Shown here: piece by piece, positions 1 through 9,056 of the stretch
How positions within the stretch are numbered: position 1 is the first letter of the stretch
Layout of the letters: every line of letters begins with the position of its first letter
NCBI GenBank assembly: GCA_938075565.1
Contig: CALJGU010000030.1
Coordinates: forward strand, 1 to 64,000
Source: an uncultured Opitutales bacterium
GTDB lineage: Bacteria > Verrucomicrobiota > Verrucomicrobiia > Opitutales > UBA2995
Length of the DNA stretch: 64,000 nucleotides
Direction: 5' to 3'
Program-made: the position numbers and the translations under genes
Notes under the pieces: model-generated
Databases searched by the model: none
Told to the model about the DNA's origin: nothing
The model's input: the letters and a program-made list of their open reading frames with translations, nothing else

Positions 1-1
1 G

Positions 2-586
2 GATATTAAAGTAATTCGGACACGGTTTTTCGTAAACTTCGTGGCGCTCGTGATTCCATTATTCGTCGCAATAATGTGGATACAAAATGAAATGTCCTTA
101 AATTATCTGAAGGGTAGCATTGCTGAATTGGCAGAAGAAAAAGCTTCTATGCAGTCCACCAATAACGAGCTCGTAGAGTTAAGCAGGGAGTTTCTCAAAG
201 AATCAGCCAAGATCGAATCTCTAGATGAATACTATTATAACCTATTTCCAGTTAGCGACTATTTGGTGACTCTATCGGATCAAGTCAGAGAAGACATGGT
301 GGTCTCCTCTTTGGAACTTAAGAAATCAAACAGAGTTTCAGGTAACGATGTGATCGATGTATGGGAATCTCGAATCGCTGGTTATGTCGCACACGTTGAT
401 CAAGAAGCCATTACACGCGTAAACAATTTTGTAGAGGAAATCGGCAAAGAGGAACTTCTTGAGCCACATATCGATGAGGCATTTTTGGATAATCTCGCCC
501 GTGATCAAGAGACCGATACACTTAACTTCGTGGTCAGCATTACGATGTTGGACAGTGATCTAACCGGAGACGAAGACGCAGAGTAA
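2..586 (+). CDS. PilN-like inner-membrane assembly protein, 5'-truncated at window edge
   Basis: Frame is open from position 2 through the ORF called at 41; hydrophobic N-terminal helix then coiled coil; first of a PilN/O/P/Q-like overlapping gene series. Confidence 0.55.
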   Translation, partial: DIKVIRTRFFVNFVALVIPLFVAIMWIQNEMSLNYLKGSIAELAEEKASMQSTNNELVELSREFLKESAKIESLDEYYYNLFPVSDYLVTLSDQVREDMVVSSLELKKSNRVSGNDVIDVWESRIAGYVAHVDQEAITRVNNFVEEIGKEELLEPHIDEAFLDNLARDQETDTLNFVVSITMLDSDLTGDEDAE

Positions 587-1158
587 TGAATAAAGAATTT
601 ATATCTGAAAAATATAGGGAATACCGAGTCCTAGTAATAGGAATCGCTGCTTCTATCTTGCTAACTGGAGTCTACTTCATTCGAACGGGTTCCGCTAATG
701 ATCTAAAAGCTGAGTACGATGAGCTCACTGCCGAAGTAGATCTACTTACTAAAAATGCCAAGAACGGTGGCGAACTAGTAGGGAACCTTGAGAAGGTTAA
801 GCAGTACACTGAGTTGATGAACGGCCGGTTCATCTCTCAAAATCTGGCTGATATCCACGATGTTTTTTACACCTTGGAGAGAGAATCAGGTGTTTCTTTG
901 GAAGGCTTTCAACGGCCAGAGATGCATTCGGAACCCATAAAACCAACAGCTAATGAGGTAGAATACCAGCCTCTCAGCATGGCTGTTACCATTTCCGGAA
1001 CTTTTAAAAACGTATTAAAATTTATACACTCTCTTGAGAACAGCCCGCTTCTATTTCGTTATAGCGCCCTGATGGTTTCCGCACGTCCTAGAACTCCTGA
1101 AATTGATGCTGTCTCTTTAACTTTGAACCTGGAACTCCTCTCTTTTAATGAGCAATAA
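586..1158 (+). CDS. PilO-like protein (single TM, coiled coil, ferredoxin-like C-terminus)
   Basis: ATGA overlap with preceding ORF; N-terminal TM and PilO-type architecture; position between PilN-like and secretin genes. Confidence 0.55.
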   Translation: MNKEFISEKYREYRVLVIGIAASILLTGVYFIRTGSANDLKAEYDELTAEVDLLTKNAKNGGELVGNLEKVKQYTELMNGRFISQNLADIHDVFYTLERESGVSLEGFQRPEMHSEPIKPTANEVEYQPLSMAVTISGTFKNVLKFIHSLENSPLLFRYSALMVSARPRTPEIDAVSLTLNLELLSFNEQ

Positions 1159-1645
1159 AATGAAAGTCCAATCGTTACTAGCTTTGATCATCTGGGTCGC
1201 AGGTGTTCACAGTACTCAGGCACGTGTTGTCGTCACCAGCGAAAAACAAGCCGAGTACTTAGGTACTGCTCGTCTGCTATTAAGCGATCCAGCTGGTTCA
1301 TCAGATTTGAACACCGACTCACTGGACGATCCATTCTTCCTTGATAAGATTGAGGAAGAGGTCGTTGAGGAGGTCGTTGAAGAAGCTGCTCCCGTAGCAG
1401 AGGTGCAACGCCCACTGGGCGATGATGAGATTCTCGGTCTCGTATCGCAAAAGCTGAAGCCTTCAGGATTCATCGATCAAGGTGGTCAGCAATACCTCAT
1501 CCTGAACGGTAAGAAGGTTCAGGACGGAGTCTCATTCAATTTCCCACATCAGGAAAAACTGTACTCAATCCTAATATCTGAAATTCATGCCAATTCTTTC
1601 ACCCTCAACTTAAACTCTGAATCGAAGACGATTTCAATGGAGTAA
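1148..1645 (+). CDS. PilP-like / pilus assembly periplasmic protein
   Basis: Signal-peptide-like N-terminus, acidic linker EEEVVEEVVEEAAP, position before secretin. Confidence 0.45.
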   Translation: MSNKMKVQSLLALIIWVAGVHSTQARVVVTSEKQAEYLGTARLLLSDPAGSSDLNTDSLDDPFFLDKIEEEVVEEVVEEAAPVAEVQRPLGDDEILGLVSQKLKPSGFIDQGGQQYLILNGKKVQDGVSFNFPHQEKLYSILISEIHANSFTLNLNSESKTISME

Positions 1646-1652
1646 ACTTGCT

Positions 1653-3530
1653 ATGACCAAAAAACTAATACTTCTATTCACAATTCTTTTGTTGCCCGGT
1701 AGTTTCGTGGTCGGACAAACCCCTATTCAGCGGGCGGAGGAAGTCATCATTCAAGCTGAGGATCGCGTCGCAGATTCAGACGAAGTTCTGAATTCCGACT
1801 TGGCCCAGACTGAATCCTCCGGAGATCAAGTTGTTGACCTGATCGATTTTGGAGACGAAGGCAGCGGAGGAGGCGGATCGCTTCTTCAAGCTGATGAAAC
1901 CATCACCATCGATTTTCCCGATGAAGAAATCCGATCTGTTCTCAGAAATGTGGCAGATCTCTACGAACTCAACTTGGTTATCCCTGATACCTTGGTCGGT
2001 CGCACCAGTGTAAAACTGAGTGAGGTTACTTGGGAACAGGTCTTCGAAGTTGCTCTATCTCCTGTAGGTTATACCTACGTGAGAGACAACAACATCATCA
2101 AAGTTATAAGTCGTGAAGAGTTGGCCATGGAGCCTACCGATACTCGAGTATTCTTGATCAACTTTGCACGTGCTGAAGATATTCATAAGACAATCGAGCC
2201 TCTGGTTAGCCCAGAAATTGGCGGCCGTGTACAAGTAGATGTTCGCAGTAATGCTCTTGTTATTACAGAGCGTCCTTCTCGCATGGATAAGATCCAGGAG
2301 ATCATTGATCGCTTGGATAAGCCAACCGATCAGATTATGATCGAATCAAAATTCATTGAGGCCTCTGACCGTGATGTTAAAAACCTCGGTGTTAACTGGG
2401 CTTCTTTGAACGGATTCGGTGTTCAAGCGGGTCCTTTTACCCAGAACGACACTACTGGATATAATCGTGGTAATACAGCTTCCAACACGAATGGATTCGA
2501 CAACACCAGGACTACCAGCTCTGAGAATGGCAATAGCTTGGTGAATCAGACTGTCGTGAATAATCTGACAGGATTGCCAGTAAGTAACAATTCTACCAAT
2601 ACAACCAATATCGCTAACAATGTTCTTACAGACGGAGTAAATACAAGTTCCGTAGCGAATGGGATCACAAATGGAAACTCCTTTGACCGCATGACAACCT
2701 CTGTCCTCTCGGCTGATCAGTTCCAGATTGTTATGAGTGCTCTTAAAACAGATACAGACATCAAGTTGGTATCTAACCCGACCATCGTTACGCTCAACAA
2801 CAGTGAAGCTACGATCAACATTGGTGAGGATTATCCAATTCCTAAATTCACTTACAATGAAGAGCGTGGGACGTTCGAAATTAGTGATATCGAGTATAAG
2901 TCTATTGGTATCAACTTGAACGTGACACCACAGGTTAATAGTGCGGGATTTATCAATCTCGATATTCAACCTGAAGTTAGTGCCCGCGCTGGCACGGTTA
3001 CTCTTGGTGGTGCTAGTGGAACGGAAGTACCTATTATTTCTACTCGTAAGACTAATACCAAGATCACTTTGAAGGACGGTTACACACTCGCCATTGGTGG
3101 TTTAATTGAAAGCACGGATACAAAGATCGACACTCGTGTGCCTCTCCTTGGAGACATTCCTGGCTTAGGTCGTCTATTCCGTTCGAATTCTGACAATTTG
3201 GTTCAGCGTAATCTGATCATCTTCATTACTGCGAAAACTCTTAATCCGGACGGAAGCTCTTACGAAGAAGTGGTTGATCCACGTATGCTTCATCAAATGG
3301 ACATTCGTGCAGAGGACATCCCCGGTTATGAGTTGAGTGACCGTGAGCGTGAATTACTTGAAGCAGTAGAACAATACCGCAACCAAGTGACTGACGTAGA
3401 AAATCAAATGCAGCTCCAGAATCAATTGGGTAACCTCAAGGATCTTGAAGCTCGTCGTGAAAGAGAGCGCGAAGCTGCTGAGATTTCAGGTGAAGGCGAC
3501 GATCGTCCATTTGTTTTAAAGCGTCGCTAA
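1653..3530 (+). CDS. Type II/IV secretion-family secretin (PilQ/GspD-like)
   Basis: Signal peptide, STN-like and N-domain sequence, secretin core (KLVSNPTIVTLNNSEATINIGEDYPIP; GYTLAIGGLIESTDTKIDTRVPLLGDIPGLGRLFRS). Confidence 0.9.
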   Translation: MTKKLILLFTILLLPGSFVVGQTPIQRAEEVIIQAEDRVADSDEVLNSDLAQTESSGDQVVDLIDFGDEGSGGGGSLLQADETITIDFPDEEIRSVLRNVADLYELNLVIPDTLVGRTSVKLSEVTWEQVFEVALSPVGYTYVRDNNIIKVISREELAMEPTDTRVFLINFARAEDIHKTIEPLVSPEIGGRVQVDVRSNALVITERPSRMDKIQEIIDRLDKPTDQIMIESKFIEASDRDVKNLGVNWASLNGFGVQAGPFTQNDTTGYNRGNTASNTNGFDNTRTTSSENGNSLVNQTVVNNLTGLPVSNNSTNTTNIANNVLTDGVNTSSVANGITNGNSFDRMTTSVLSADQFQIVMSALKTDTDIKLVSNPTIVTLNNSEATINIGEDYPIPKFTYNEERGTFEISDIEYKSIGINLNVTPQVNSAGFINLDIQPEVSARAGTVTLGGASGTEVPIISTRKTNTKITLKDGYTLAIGGLIESTDTKIDTRVPLLGDIPGLGRLFRSNSDNLVQRNLIIFITAKTLNPDGSSYEEVVDPRMLHQMDIRAEDIPGYELSDRERELLEAVEQYRNQVTDVENQMQLQNQLGNLKDLEARREREREAAEISGEGDDRPFVLKRR

Positions 3531-3556
3531 ACATCGGACATAGCAACATTACTTTC

Positions 3557-3591
3557 AGAAGCGGAGGATTTTTCCTCCGCTTCTTTTTTTT
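3557..3591 (+). terminator. Rho-independent terminator after secretin gene
   Basis: Perfect 12-bp stem AGAAGCGGAGGA/TCCTCCGCTTCT, loop TTTT, followed by T-run. Confidence 0.9.
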
Positions 3592-3602
3592 GCTTACAAA
3601 TA

Positions 3603-4211
3603 CTAATAGAGTCCGGATACATGTCCCTGCGCCAGCTTTACAAAGAAGACGGCGGCATTGGAAGCAGCATGAGCTGCAATACAGGGCCAGAGGCTTTTGG
3701 ACGGATTGCCGCGCGAGATGCGTAGGACATAAAACCAAAATGAATTAAGAAATACGATACCTGTGCTGAAAAAGGTTTTGGCGCTAAATTGAATTTCCAA
3801 ACGTCCATCTTCCCAAATCCATAAGTAAGGATGAATGACTGCGAAGAGAAACGAAAACCCTAGTACACTGGCCCATAACCACACGCGGCCCTTATTTTGG
3901 ACAAGCAGATAGCCTCGAAACACCAATTCTTCGCCGAAGCCGGCACCTATGCTAACCAAAGCGAAGAGGACAGTCATGGAAGATTGCTCATTGCTGATCC
4001 CCAACATGTTTTCCCCAACTGTTTCGCCAGCTACCAGAAACAACGCTCCAGCAACTCCAACAAGAATGAGTGTATAGGAACAGTGGAATGCGCCGGGTAG
4101 GGCTCCTGCAGATGGCTTTTTGAAGCGAGCTGATCGTAAATCGGACAACCAGAGGCGAAACAAATAGCCTATTAACAAAAGAAATCCTATATGTACCAAG
4201 GGTGTGTCCAC
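3603..4211 (-). CDS. CPBP family intramembrane metalloprotease
   Basis: Motif GFGEELVFRGYLL (EExxxR) and multiple TM helices. Confidence 0.8.
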   Translation of the reverse strand: MDTPLVHIGFLLLIGYLFRLWLSDLRSARFKKPSAGALPGAFHCSYTLILVGVAGALFLVAGETVGENMLGISNEQSSMTVLFALVSIGAGFGEELVFRGYLLVQNKGRVWLWASVLGFSFLFAVIHPYLWIWEDGRLEIQFSAKTFFSTGIVFLNSFWFYVLRISRGNPSKSLWPCIAAHAASNAAVFFVKLAQGHVSGLY

Positions 4212-4297
4212 GTTTTGAGACGGAAAGACCTCTTAAGATACTTGGAAAGCAAATTCGTTCAATCTTCGATTGATGCCCTAGAATACCTGATTTTTGG

Positions 4298-4963
4298 TTG
4301 ATTTTCATAGGTTCCAGCCTAGCTTCTTCTTCCGTGAGCTTCGTAAAGTCCATCACTCAACCATTTACCGGGTCTGATCAGGCATTGTCTGAAAGAGATG
4401 CGGATTGGCTGGTTGTCCAGCGCGTTCAGGCGGGTGATGTGGCTGCATTTGATGAATTGGTCATTAAATACAGAGAGCGAATTTATTCAGTTATCTACAA
4501 TCTCACCTCCAATAAAGAAGACTCCTTCGACCTCTCCCAGGACGCATTTATTAAGGCATTTCAATCTATTGCCCGGTTTAAGGGTAAGTCTTCGTTTTTC
4601 ACTTGGCTCTACCGAATTTCAGTCAATACCACCCTTTCATTCCTTAAAAAAAACCGCCATCGTAGGTTTTTGAGCTATGAAAATATCTCTGAGGAGACAG
4701 GCACAAGTGACATTATTGAGGTCCTGGCAGCCAAAACCGGCACTGAAAAGCCTACTTTATTGAAAGAATTGCAGCATAAATTGAACGAAGCGCTGCAAAC
4801 GTTGTCTGTTAAGCATAGAACAGTCCTTGTATTGTTCGAAATTGACAACCTGTCCCACCAAGAAATTGCCGAAATCATGAATTGTTCAGTCGGAACCGTC
4901 CGGTCTCGTCTGCACTACGCCAAAAAGCAGCTCCAATCCGAACTGCAAGACCTGCTCGATTAA
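4298..4963 (+). CDS. ECF-type RNA polymerase sigma factor (RpoE-like)
   Basis: Sigma70 region 2 (DLSQDAFIKAFQSIARFKGKSSFFTWLYRISVN) and region 4 (LSHQEIAEIMNCSVGTVRSRLHYAKKQL). Confidence 0.9.
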   Translation: MIFIGSSLASSSVSFVKSITQPFTGSDQALSERDADWLVVQRVQAGDVAAFDELVIKYRERIYSVIYNLTSNKEDSFDLSQDAFIKAFQSIARFKGKSSFFTWLYRISVNTTLSFLKKNRHRRFLSYENISEETGTSDIIEVLAAKTGTEKPTLLKELQHKLNEALQTLSVKHRTVLVLFEIDNLSHQEIAEIMNCSVGTVRSRLHYAKKQLQSELQDLLD

Positions 4964-4972
4964 GTTTCGATT

Positions 4973-5554
4973 ATGTCGGAAAATCCTAACAAATTAAATT
5001 TAGACCAACTGCTCGACCTAAAACGAGCTGAGAAGCCTGCTGACGATTTTTGGGATGGATTCCAGAGGGAATTCCGCCAGCGCCAATTGCAGACCTTGAT
5101 TGAGAAAGAATCTGGATGGAAGCAGACGGTACGCATGTTGTTTGCACGTTCTAGCTTATTGGTCCCATTTTCAGGCGTCGTGGTGGCGCTCTTTGTTTTG
5201 GCTCTTAACTTCAAGCAAGAAGATCCTTTGCAAAAAGGGTATTATGAGGTGGTTGATCTGGTTCAGTCCAACTCCCAACCTTCTTCAGTGGAGACCTCTC
5301 AGGAAATTTCGCAAATTACACCCGATGTAGAAGAAGTTCGCACAAACCCAGTAGACTTATTTCCTGCAGCTGCTAGTTTTGTAATGGATTCGATTCATAA
5401 TGAAGAGCCTGAGCCTCTGAATTATACACGTGAATTTCCAACTTCCACCATTCCAGCTGAAAAGCGGGCGGTGGGTGCCTTGGTATCCTACACCATTGCA
5501 CGCGATAATCCGTCATTTGGCTTTTCTGCTCGGCCTCAGACAATCGGATTCTAG
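4973..5554 (+). CDS. Hypothetical single-TM protein, possible anti-sigma factor
   Basis: Starts 10 bp after sigma gene; soluble N-terminus, one TM (LLVPFSGVVVALFVLALNF), extracytoplasmic C-terminus. Confidence 0.5.
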   Translation: MSENPNKLNLDQLLDLKRAEKPADDFWDGFQREFRQRQLQTLIEKESGWKQTVRMLFARSSLLVPFSGVVVALFVLALNFKQEDPLQKGYYEVVDLVQSNSQPSSVETSQEISQITPDVEEVRTNPVDLFPAAASFVMDSIHNEEPEPLNYTREFPTSTIPAEKRAVGALVSYTIARDNPSFGFSARPQTIGF

Positions 5555-5567
5555 GAGAATCCTTCTG

Positions 5568-6725
5568 ATGAAAGTAGGGTTGAAGAATGTCGGTATCCTA
5601 TCTGGGTACAATCTGATTACGCATTTCGGAAGATCCCTCGTGATAAAGGCTGGTTTCAGCCTAGTCTTGCTCGTTCTGGGAATTTCATCAGGAAATCTGA
5701 TGGCTCAGACCCAAAGTGAATTTAATGCGCTACAACGTCGCATAACAGGTATTTACGATGACAATGCTACGGGTGTAATTCGAGTGTTTGCTGCTCATTC
5801 CACCTTTGATGAACGCGGGGATTTACAGGAAGGGGTCCAAATCGGCTCAGGGTGTTTTATTAGTCGAGAAGGGCACATCTTGGCAGCAGCCTCCGTGGTA
5901 TCGAATTCCAATAGAACATGGTTTGAATATAAAGGAGTCACTTACTCCTCAGAGCTGATTGGAGTTGAACGATCTATTAACCTGGCTCTCTTAAAGGCAA
6001 ATAACCTGCCTGAGGATTTTACTTTTTTCATCCCTGAAGCTAATCAGGCTTTGCCTGATGTCGGTTCTTTAGCGGTTATCATATCTTGCCCGCTGAATCT
6101 CGCGCCATCTCCTTCCTTGACCATGGTTGCTGGGGCTGAGTCCAAATTTGGAGCACGAGAGTTTCCGACCACTCAACTAAGAATAAACAAACGAGTTCGA
6201 GATGGTGAAGGTGGCTCTCCGGTAATCGACTTGAACGGACGGTTTTTGGGAATTCTTGCCTGGTCCGTTCCGGAAATCGAATCAGGTTATGTATTACCTG
6301 CTCGGTCTGTTCTTCGAGTGCGAGACGACCTCCTATTTGCCGGGAAATTCATCCATGGTTGGATTGGAATAGATATTAAAAGTAGATCCACCATTCGGGA
6401 TGGATTACAGATATTTCTGGCGGATATTGTGGAGGGTTCACCTGCTGCTGAAGCCGGCTTGTTGCAAGGCGATGTCTTGGTTCGTATGGGGGATTTTGGC
6501 ATCCATTCATTTTCCGATGTGAGAAACGCCATGTTCTTTGCTCGAGCAGGTCAATTTTTGGATGTTCAAGTATTTCGCGATGGTGTCTTGCAAGACTACA
6601 CAGTCAAAGTAGTCGAGCGACCTGAAGATCAGCCAACGGCTCCTGAACCAGCGGAAGTTACTAATCCTGCTGAAGAAAGCCCTGCCAGCCCTGAAGACGA
6701 GGGAGAGGAAGAAGAGCCTTCCTGA
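5568..6725 (+). CDS. HtrA/trypsin-like serine protease-fold protein with PDZ domain, apparently lacking the catalytic triad
   Basis: Signal peptide; GSGCFISREGHILAAASVV, INLALLKA and DGEGGSPVIDLNGRFLGI align with HtrA motifs; C-terminal PDZ (DIVEGSPAAEAGLLQGDVLVRMGD); acidic tail. ORF track start at 5430 overlaps the previous gene; ATG at 5568 preferred. Confidence 0.8.
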   Translation: MKVGLKNVGILSGYNLITHFGRSLVIKAGFSLVLLVLGISSGNLMAQTQSEFNALQRRITGIYDDNATGVIRVFAAHSTFDERGDLQEGVQIGSGCFISREGHILAAASVVSNSNRTWFEYKGVTYSSELIGVERSINLALLKANNLPEDFTFFIPEANQALPDVGSLAVIISCPLNLAPSPSLTMVAGAESKFGAREFPTTQLRINKRVRDGEGGSPVIDLNGRFLGILAWSVPEIESGYVLPARSVLRVRDDLLFAGKFIHGWIGIDIKSRSTIRDGLQIFLADIVEGSPAAEAGLLQGDVLVRMGDFGIHSFSDVRNAMFFARAGQFLDVQVFRDGVLQDYTVKVVERPEDQPTAPEPAEVTNPAEESPASPEDEGEEEEPS

Positions 6726-6741
6726 GCGTTCGTCATATTCT

Positions 6742-7161
6742 ATGTCAGTTTCTCAGTCTACTGTTTCAATCGGTACTCATGGTAAGGGGACTCAGGAGAT
6801 AACTGATTTGCTTCGCAGCAAAATTTTGGAGTCTGAGTGTGACGTAGGGACTATTTCGGTATTTTGTCATCACACCAGTTGTAGCTTAGTTCTCATGGAA
6901 AATGCGGATCCCTCTGCACGACGAGATTTAGAGGATTGGATGGAGCGCATCGTACCAGAAAACGATCCAAATTTTACCCATACTTACGAAGGTCCCGATG
7001 ACATGCCCAGTCATATAAAAATGGCTCTTACACGGTCTTCCGAAACGATTCCCTTTTCCGGTGGTCATCCTCTTTTAGGAACATGGCAGGGCTTGTTTTT
7101 ATGGGAGCATCGAAGCCGGCCTCACCAAAGGAAGCTAACCATAACTGTGGTTGGAGACTAA
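6742..7161 (+). CDS. YjbQ family (UPF0047) protein
   Basis: Family-like motifs HHTSCSLVLMENADP, GGHPLLGTWQGLFLWEHR, full length. Confidence 0.85.
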   Translation: MSVSQSTVSIGTHGKGTQEITDLLRSKILESECDVGTISVFCHHTSCSLVLMENADPSARRDLEDWMERIVPENDPNFTHTYEGPDDMPSHIKMALTRSSETIPFSGGHPLLGTWQGLFLWEHRSRPHQRKLTITVVGD

Positions 7162-7164
7162 AGA

Positions 7165-8145
7165 TCAGACGACCCGAAGCTTTGGTAGGTCTTGACCATC
7201 GACGACTCCGACAGGCTTTTTGTTTTCATCCACAACAAGAAGGTCATCGATTTTATTTTCCTCAAAGGCCTTTAAGGCATCAGCTACGAGTGAGCCGGAC
7301 GATATTACAATGGGCTGCCGAGTCATGTAATCATCTATCAATTTTGGAAATACCTCAGTGTCTTTGAGAATCGCACGTCTCAAGTCTGCATCTGTAAAAA
7401 TCCCGGCTAGTTGGCCTGATTCCTCAAGAATGGAAATTGAACCTGCCTTAGCCCGAGTCATCTCAACTATAGTTTCTTGAACGGTGCTTCCCACTGGAAT
7501 GCTGGCAAAGCGTTCGCCGGATCTCATGATCTCATCTACCTTAAGGAGAAGACTTGCTCCCAGAGATCCCGACGGATGGAATTTCGCAAAGTCTTCTTTA
7601 CTAAAGTGCCCCTGATCCAGGAATACCATGGCCACAGCATCAACTAAAGCTAACGAAGCCGTTGTGCTAGCCGTGGGTGCCAAATTGAGAGGGCAGGCCT
7701 CTTCATTGGCAACATAGCTCAACGCAAAATCGCAGACAGTCCCCAGGCTACCTGTTTTATCACTGGTAACGGCGACCGTTTGGACTCCTAAACGACGAAG
7801 TAGTGGGATTAGTTCTATGACTTCGCGCGTCTCACCACTATTGCTGAAAACAATTGCTAGATCTTCAGCTTGGCACATCCCAAGATCACCATGTACAGCT
7901 TGAACTGGATCTAGAAATGACGATGAAACGCCTATGCTATTGAATGTTCCGACAAGCTTTTGGCAGATGCCCGAATTTTTCCCCAAACCTGCCAGAATGA
8001 GCTTTCCCTCTTTATCCACCGCCGCTTGGATGGATTCTACGACTTGGACAAATGATTCGTCTAAGGCATCAGCCGTATCGAGGATCGCCTGGGACTCGAC
8101 TTGCATAAACTGTCTTGCCCGTTGAAGTATTGATTTAGAATCCAC
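7165..8145 (-). CDS. kdsD: Arabinose-5-phosphate isomerase (KpsF/GutQ/KdsD): SIS domain + two CBS domains
   Basis: SIS-domain GLGKNSGICQKLVGTFNSIG, HGDLGM, LAPTASTTASLALVDA, HPSGSLGASLLLKV; tandem CBS. Confidence 0.9.
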   Translation of the reverse strand: MDSKSILQRARQFMQVESQAILDTADALDESFVQVVESIQAAVDKEGKLILAGLGKNSGICQKLVGTFNSIGVSSSFLDPVQAVHGDLGMCQAEDLAIVFSNSGETREVIELIPLLRRLGVQTVAVTSDKTGSLGTVCDFALSYVANEEACPLNLAPTASTTASLALVDAVAMVFLDQGHFSKEDFAKFHPSGSLGASLLLKVDEIMRSGERFASIPVGSTVQETIVEMTRAKAGSISILEESGQLAGIFTDADLRRAILKDTEVFPKLIDDYMTRQPIVISSGSLVADALKAFEENKIDDLLVVDENKKPVGVVDGQDLPKLRVV

Positions 8146-8222
8146 GTTAAAATACTATTGTTAGTTTGATCTAACTTCCCCCACACTATTTCCCTGTTTT
8201 TGGTATTCAATACCTTTCACTA

Positions 8223-9050
8223 ATGCCTGCATTTCTAAAGTTAATTCTCAAGTTTCGACCAGTTTCTGAAATCCTGGTTGCATCTCTCATCGTAATGGCT
8301 GGATGTGTCCAGCCAAAGGGTGAAGAATTATCAGAGCGTGAGATCTCTAGTTTCAGAACAGGAGAGAGCTATCTCAGCCAGGGGCGCCACGACCAGGCAT
8401 TGTCTGCTTTTCTTAAAGTTGTGGAAATGACTCCCATTGCCCCTGAATCACATCTCTACTTGGGGCAACTGTATCTGGAGCATACTAAAGATCCAGTGCT
8501 GGCGATTTACCATTTTGGACAATACTTAAAGTTCAACCCGACTTCACGGCAGGCACCCATGGTGCGAGAGCTTATAAATACCGCCAAAAAGGAATTTGCG
8601 CGGACCTTTCCGGCGGATCTGTTCAATGCGGAGCTAGAGCGTATGGATATGCTCGCTGTGATAGAACAGAAAGATGCTGAGATCCTTTCTTTGAAAAAGG
8701 AATTAGCCCGTTTGCAGGCTGAACAGAATTCCTTAAATCTGCGGTTACAGGAGATGCAGTCGAGAACACCCTCGTACACTGCACCTGAAGCTCCGGTAGT
8801 CACACAACAACAACGTCGAGTTCAGCCATTGCCTCGGAGTAATCTCCTTGGAGGGCAAACAAATGCCCCGGCTACAGCTTCTGGAAGCGAGCGTATACAC
8901 GTTGTAAAACCAGGAGATAACCTGGGCATAATAAGTCGTGAGTACTACGGAGATTCTAGCAGAATTTTTGACATATACGAAGCGAACCGAGATATCATTC
9001 CTAATGTAAACACCATCTCGGAAGGGCAGAGGCTAAAAATTCCAGATTAG
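8223..9050 (+). CDS. Lipoprotein with TPR-like repeats, coiled coil and C-terminal LysM domain
   Basis: Lipobox VMAGC; TPR-like segment; C-terminal IHVVKPGDNLGIISREYYGDSSRIFDIYEANRDIIPNVNTISEGQRLKIP. Confidence 0.8.
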   Translation: MPAFLKLILKFRPVSEILVASLIVMAGCVQPKGEELSEREISSFRTGESYLSQGRHDQALSAFLKVVEMTPIAPESHLYLGQLYLEHTKDPVLAIYHFGQYLKFNPTSRQAPMVRELINTAKKEFARTFPADLFNAELERMDMLAVIEQKDAEILSLKKELARLQAEQNSLNLRLQEMQSRTPSYTAPEAPVVTQQQRRVQPLPRSNLLGGQTNAPATASGSERIHVVKPGDNLGIISREYYGDSSRIFDIYEANRDIIPNVNTISEGQRLKIPD

Positions 9051-9056
9051 CATTGT

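Noticed and set aside
2346-2969. 207-aa minus-strand ORF inside the secretin gene
   Set aside because: Antisense shadow of a strongly coding frame; no recognisable domain, composition follows the complementary Asn/Thr-rich insert
5430-5567. N-terminal extension of the HtrA-like ORF
   Set aside because: Overlaps the preceding gene in another frame; the signal peptide follows the ATG at 5568
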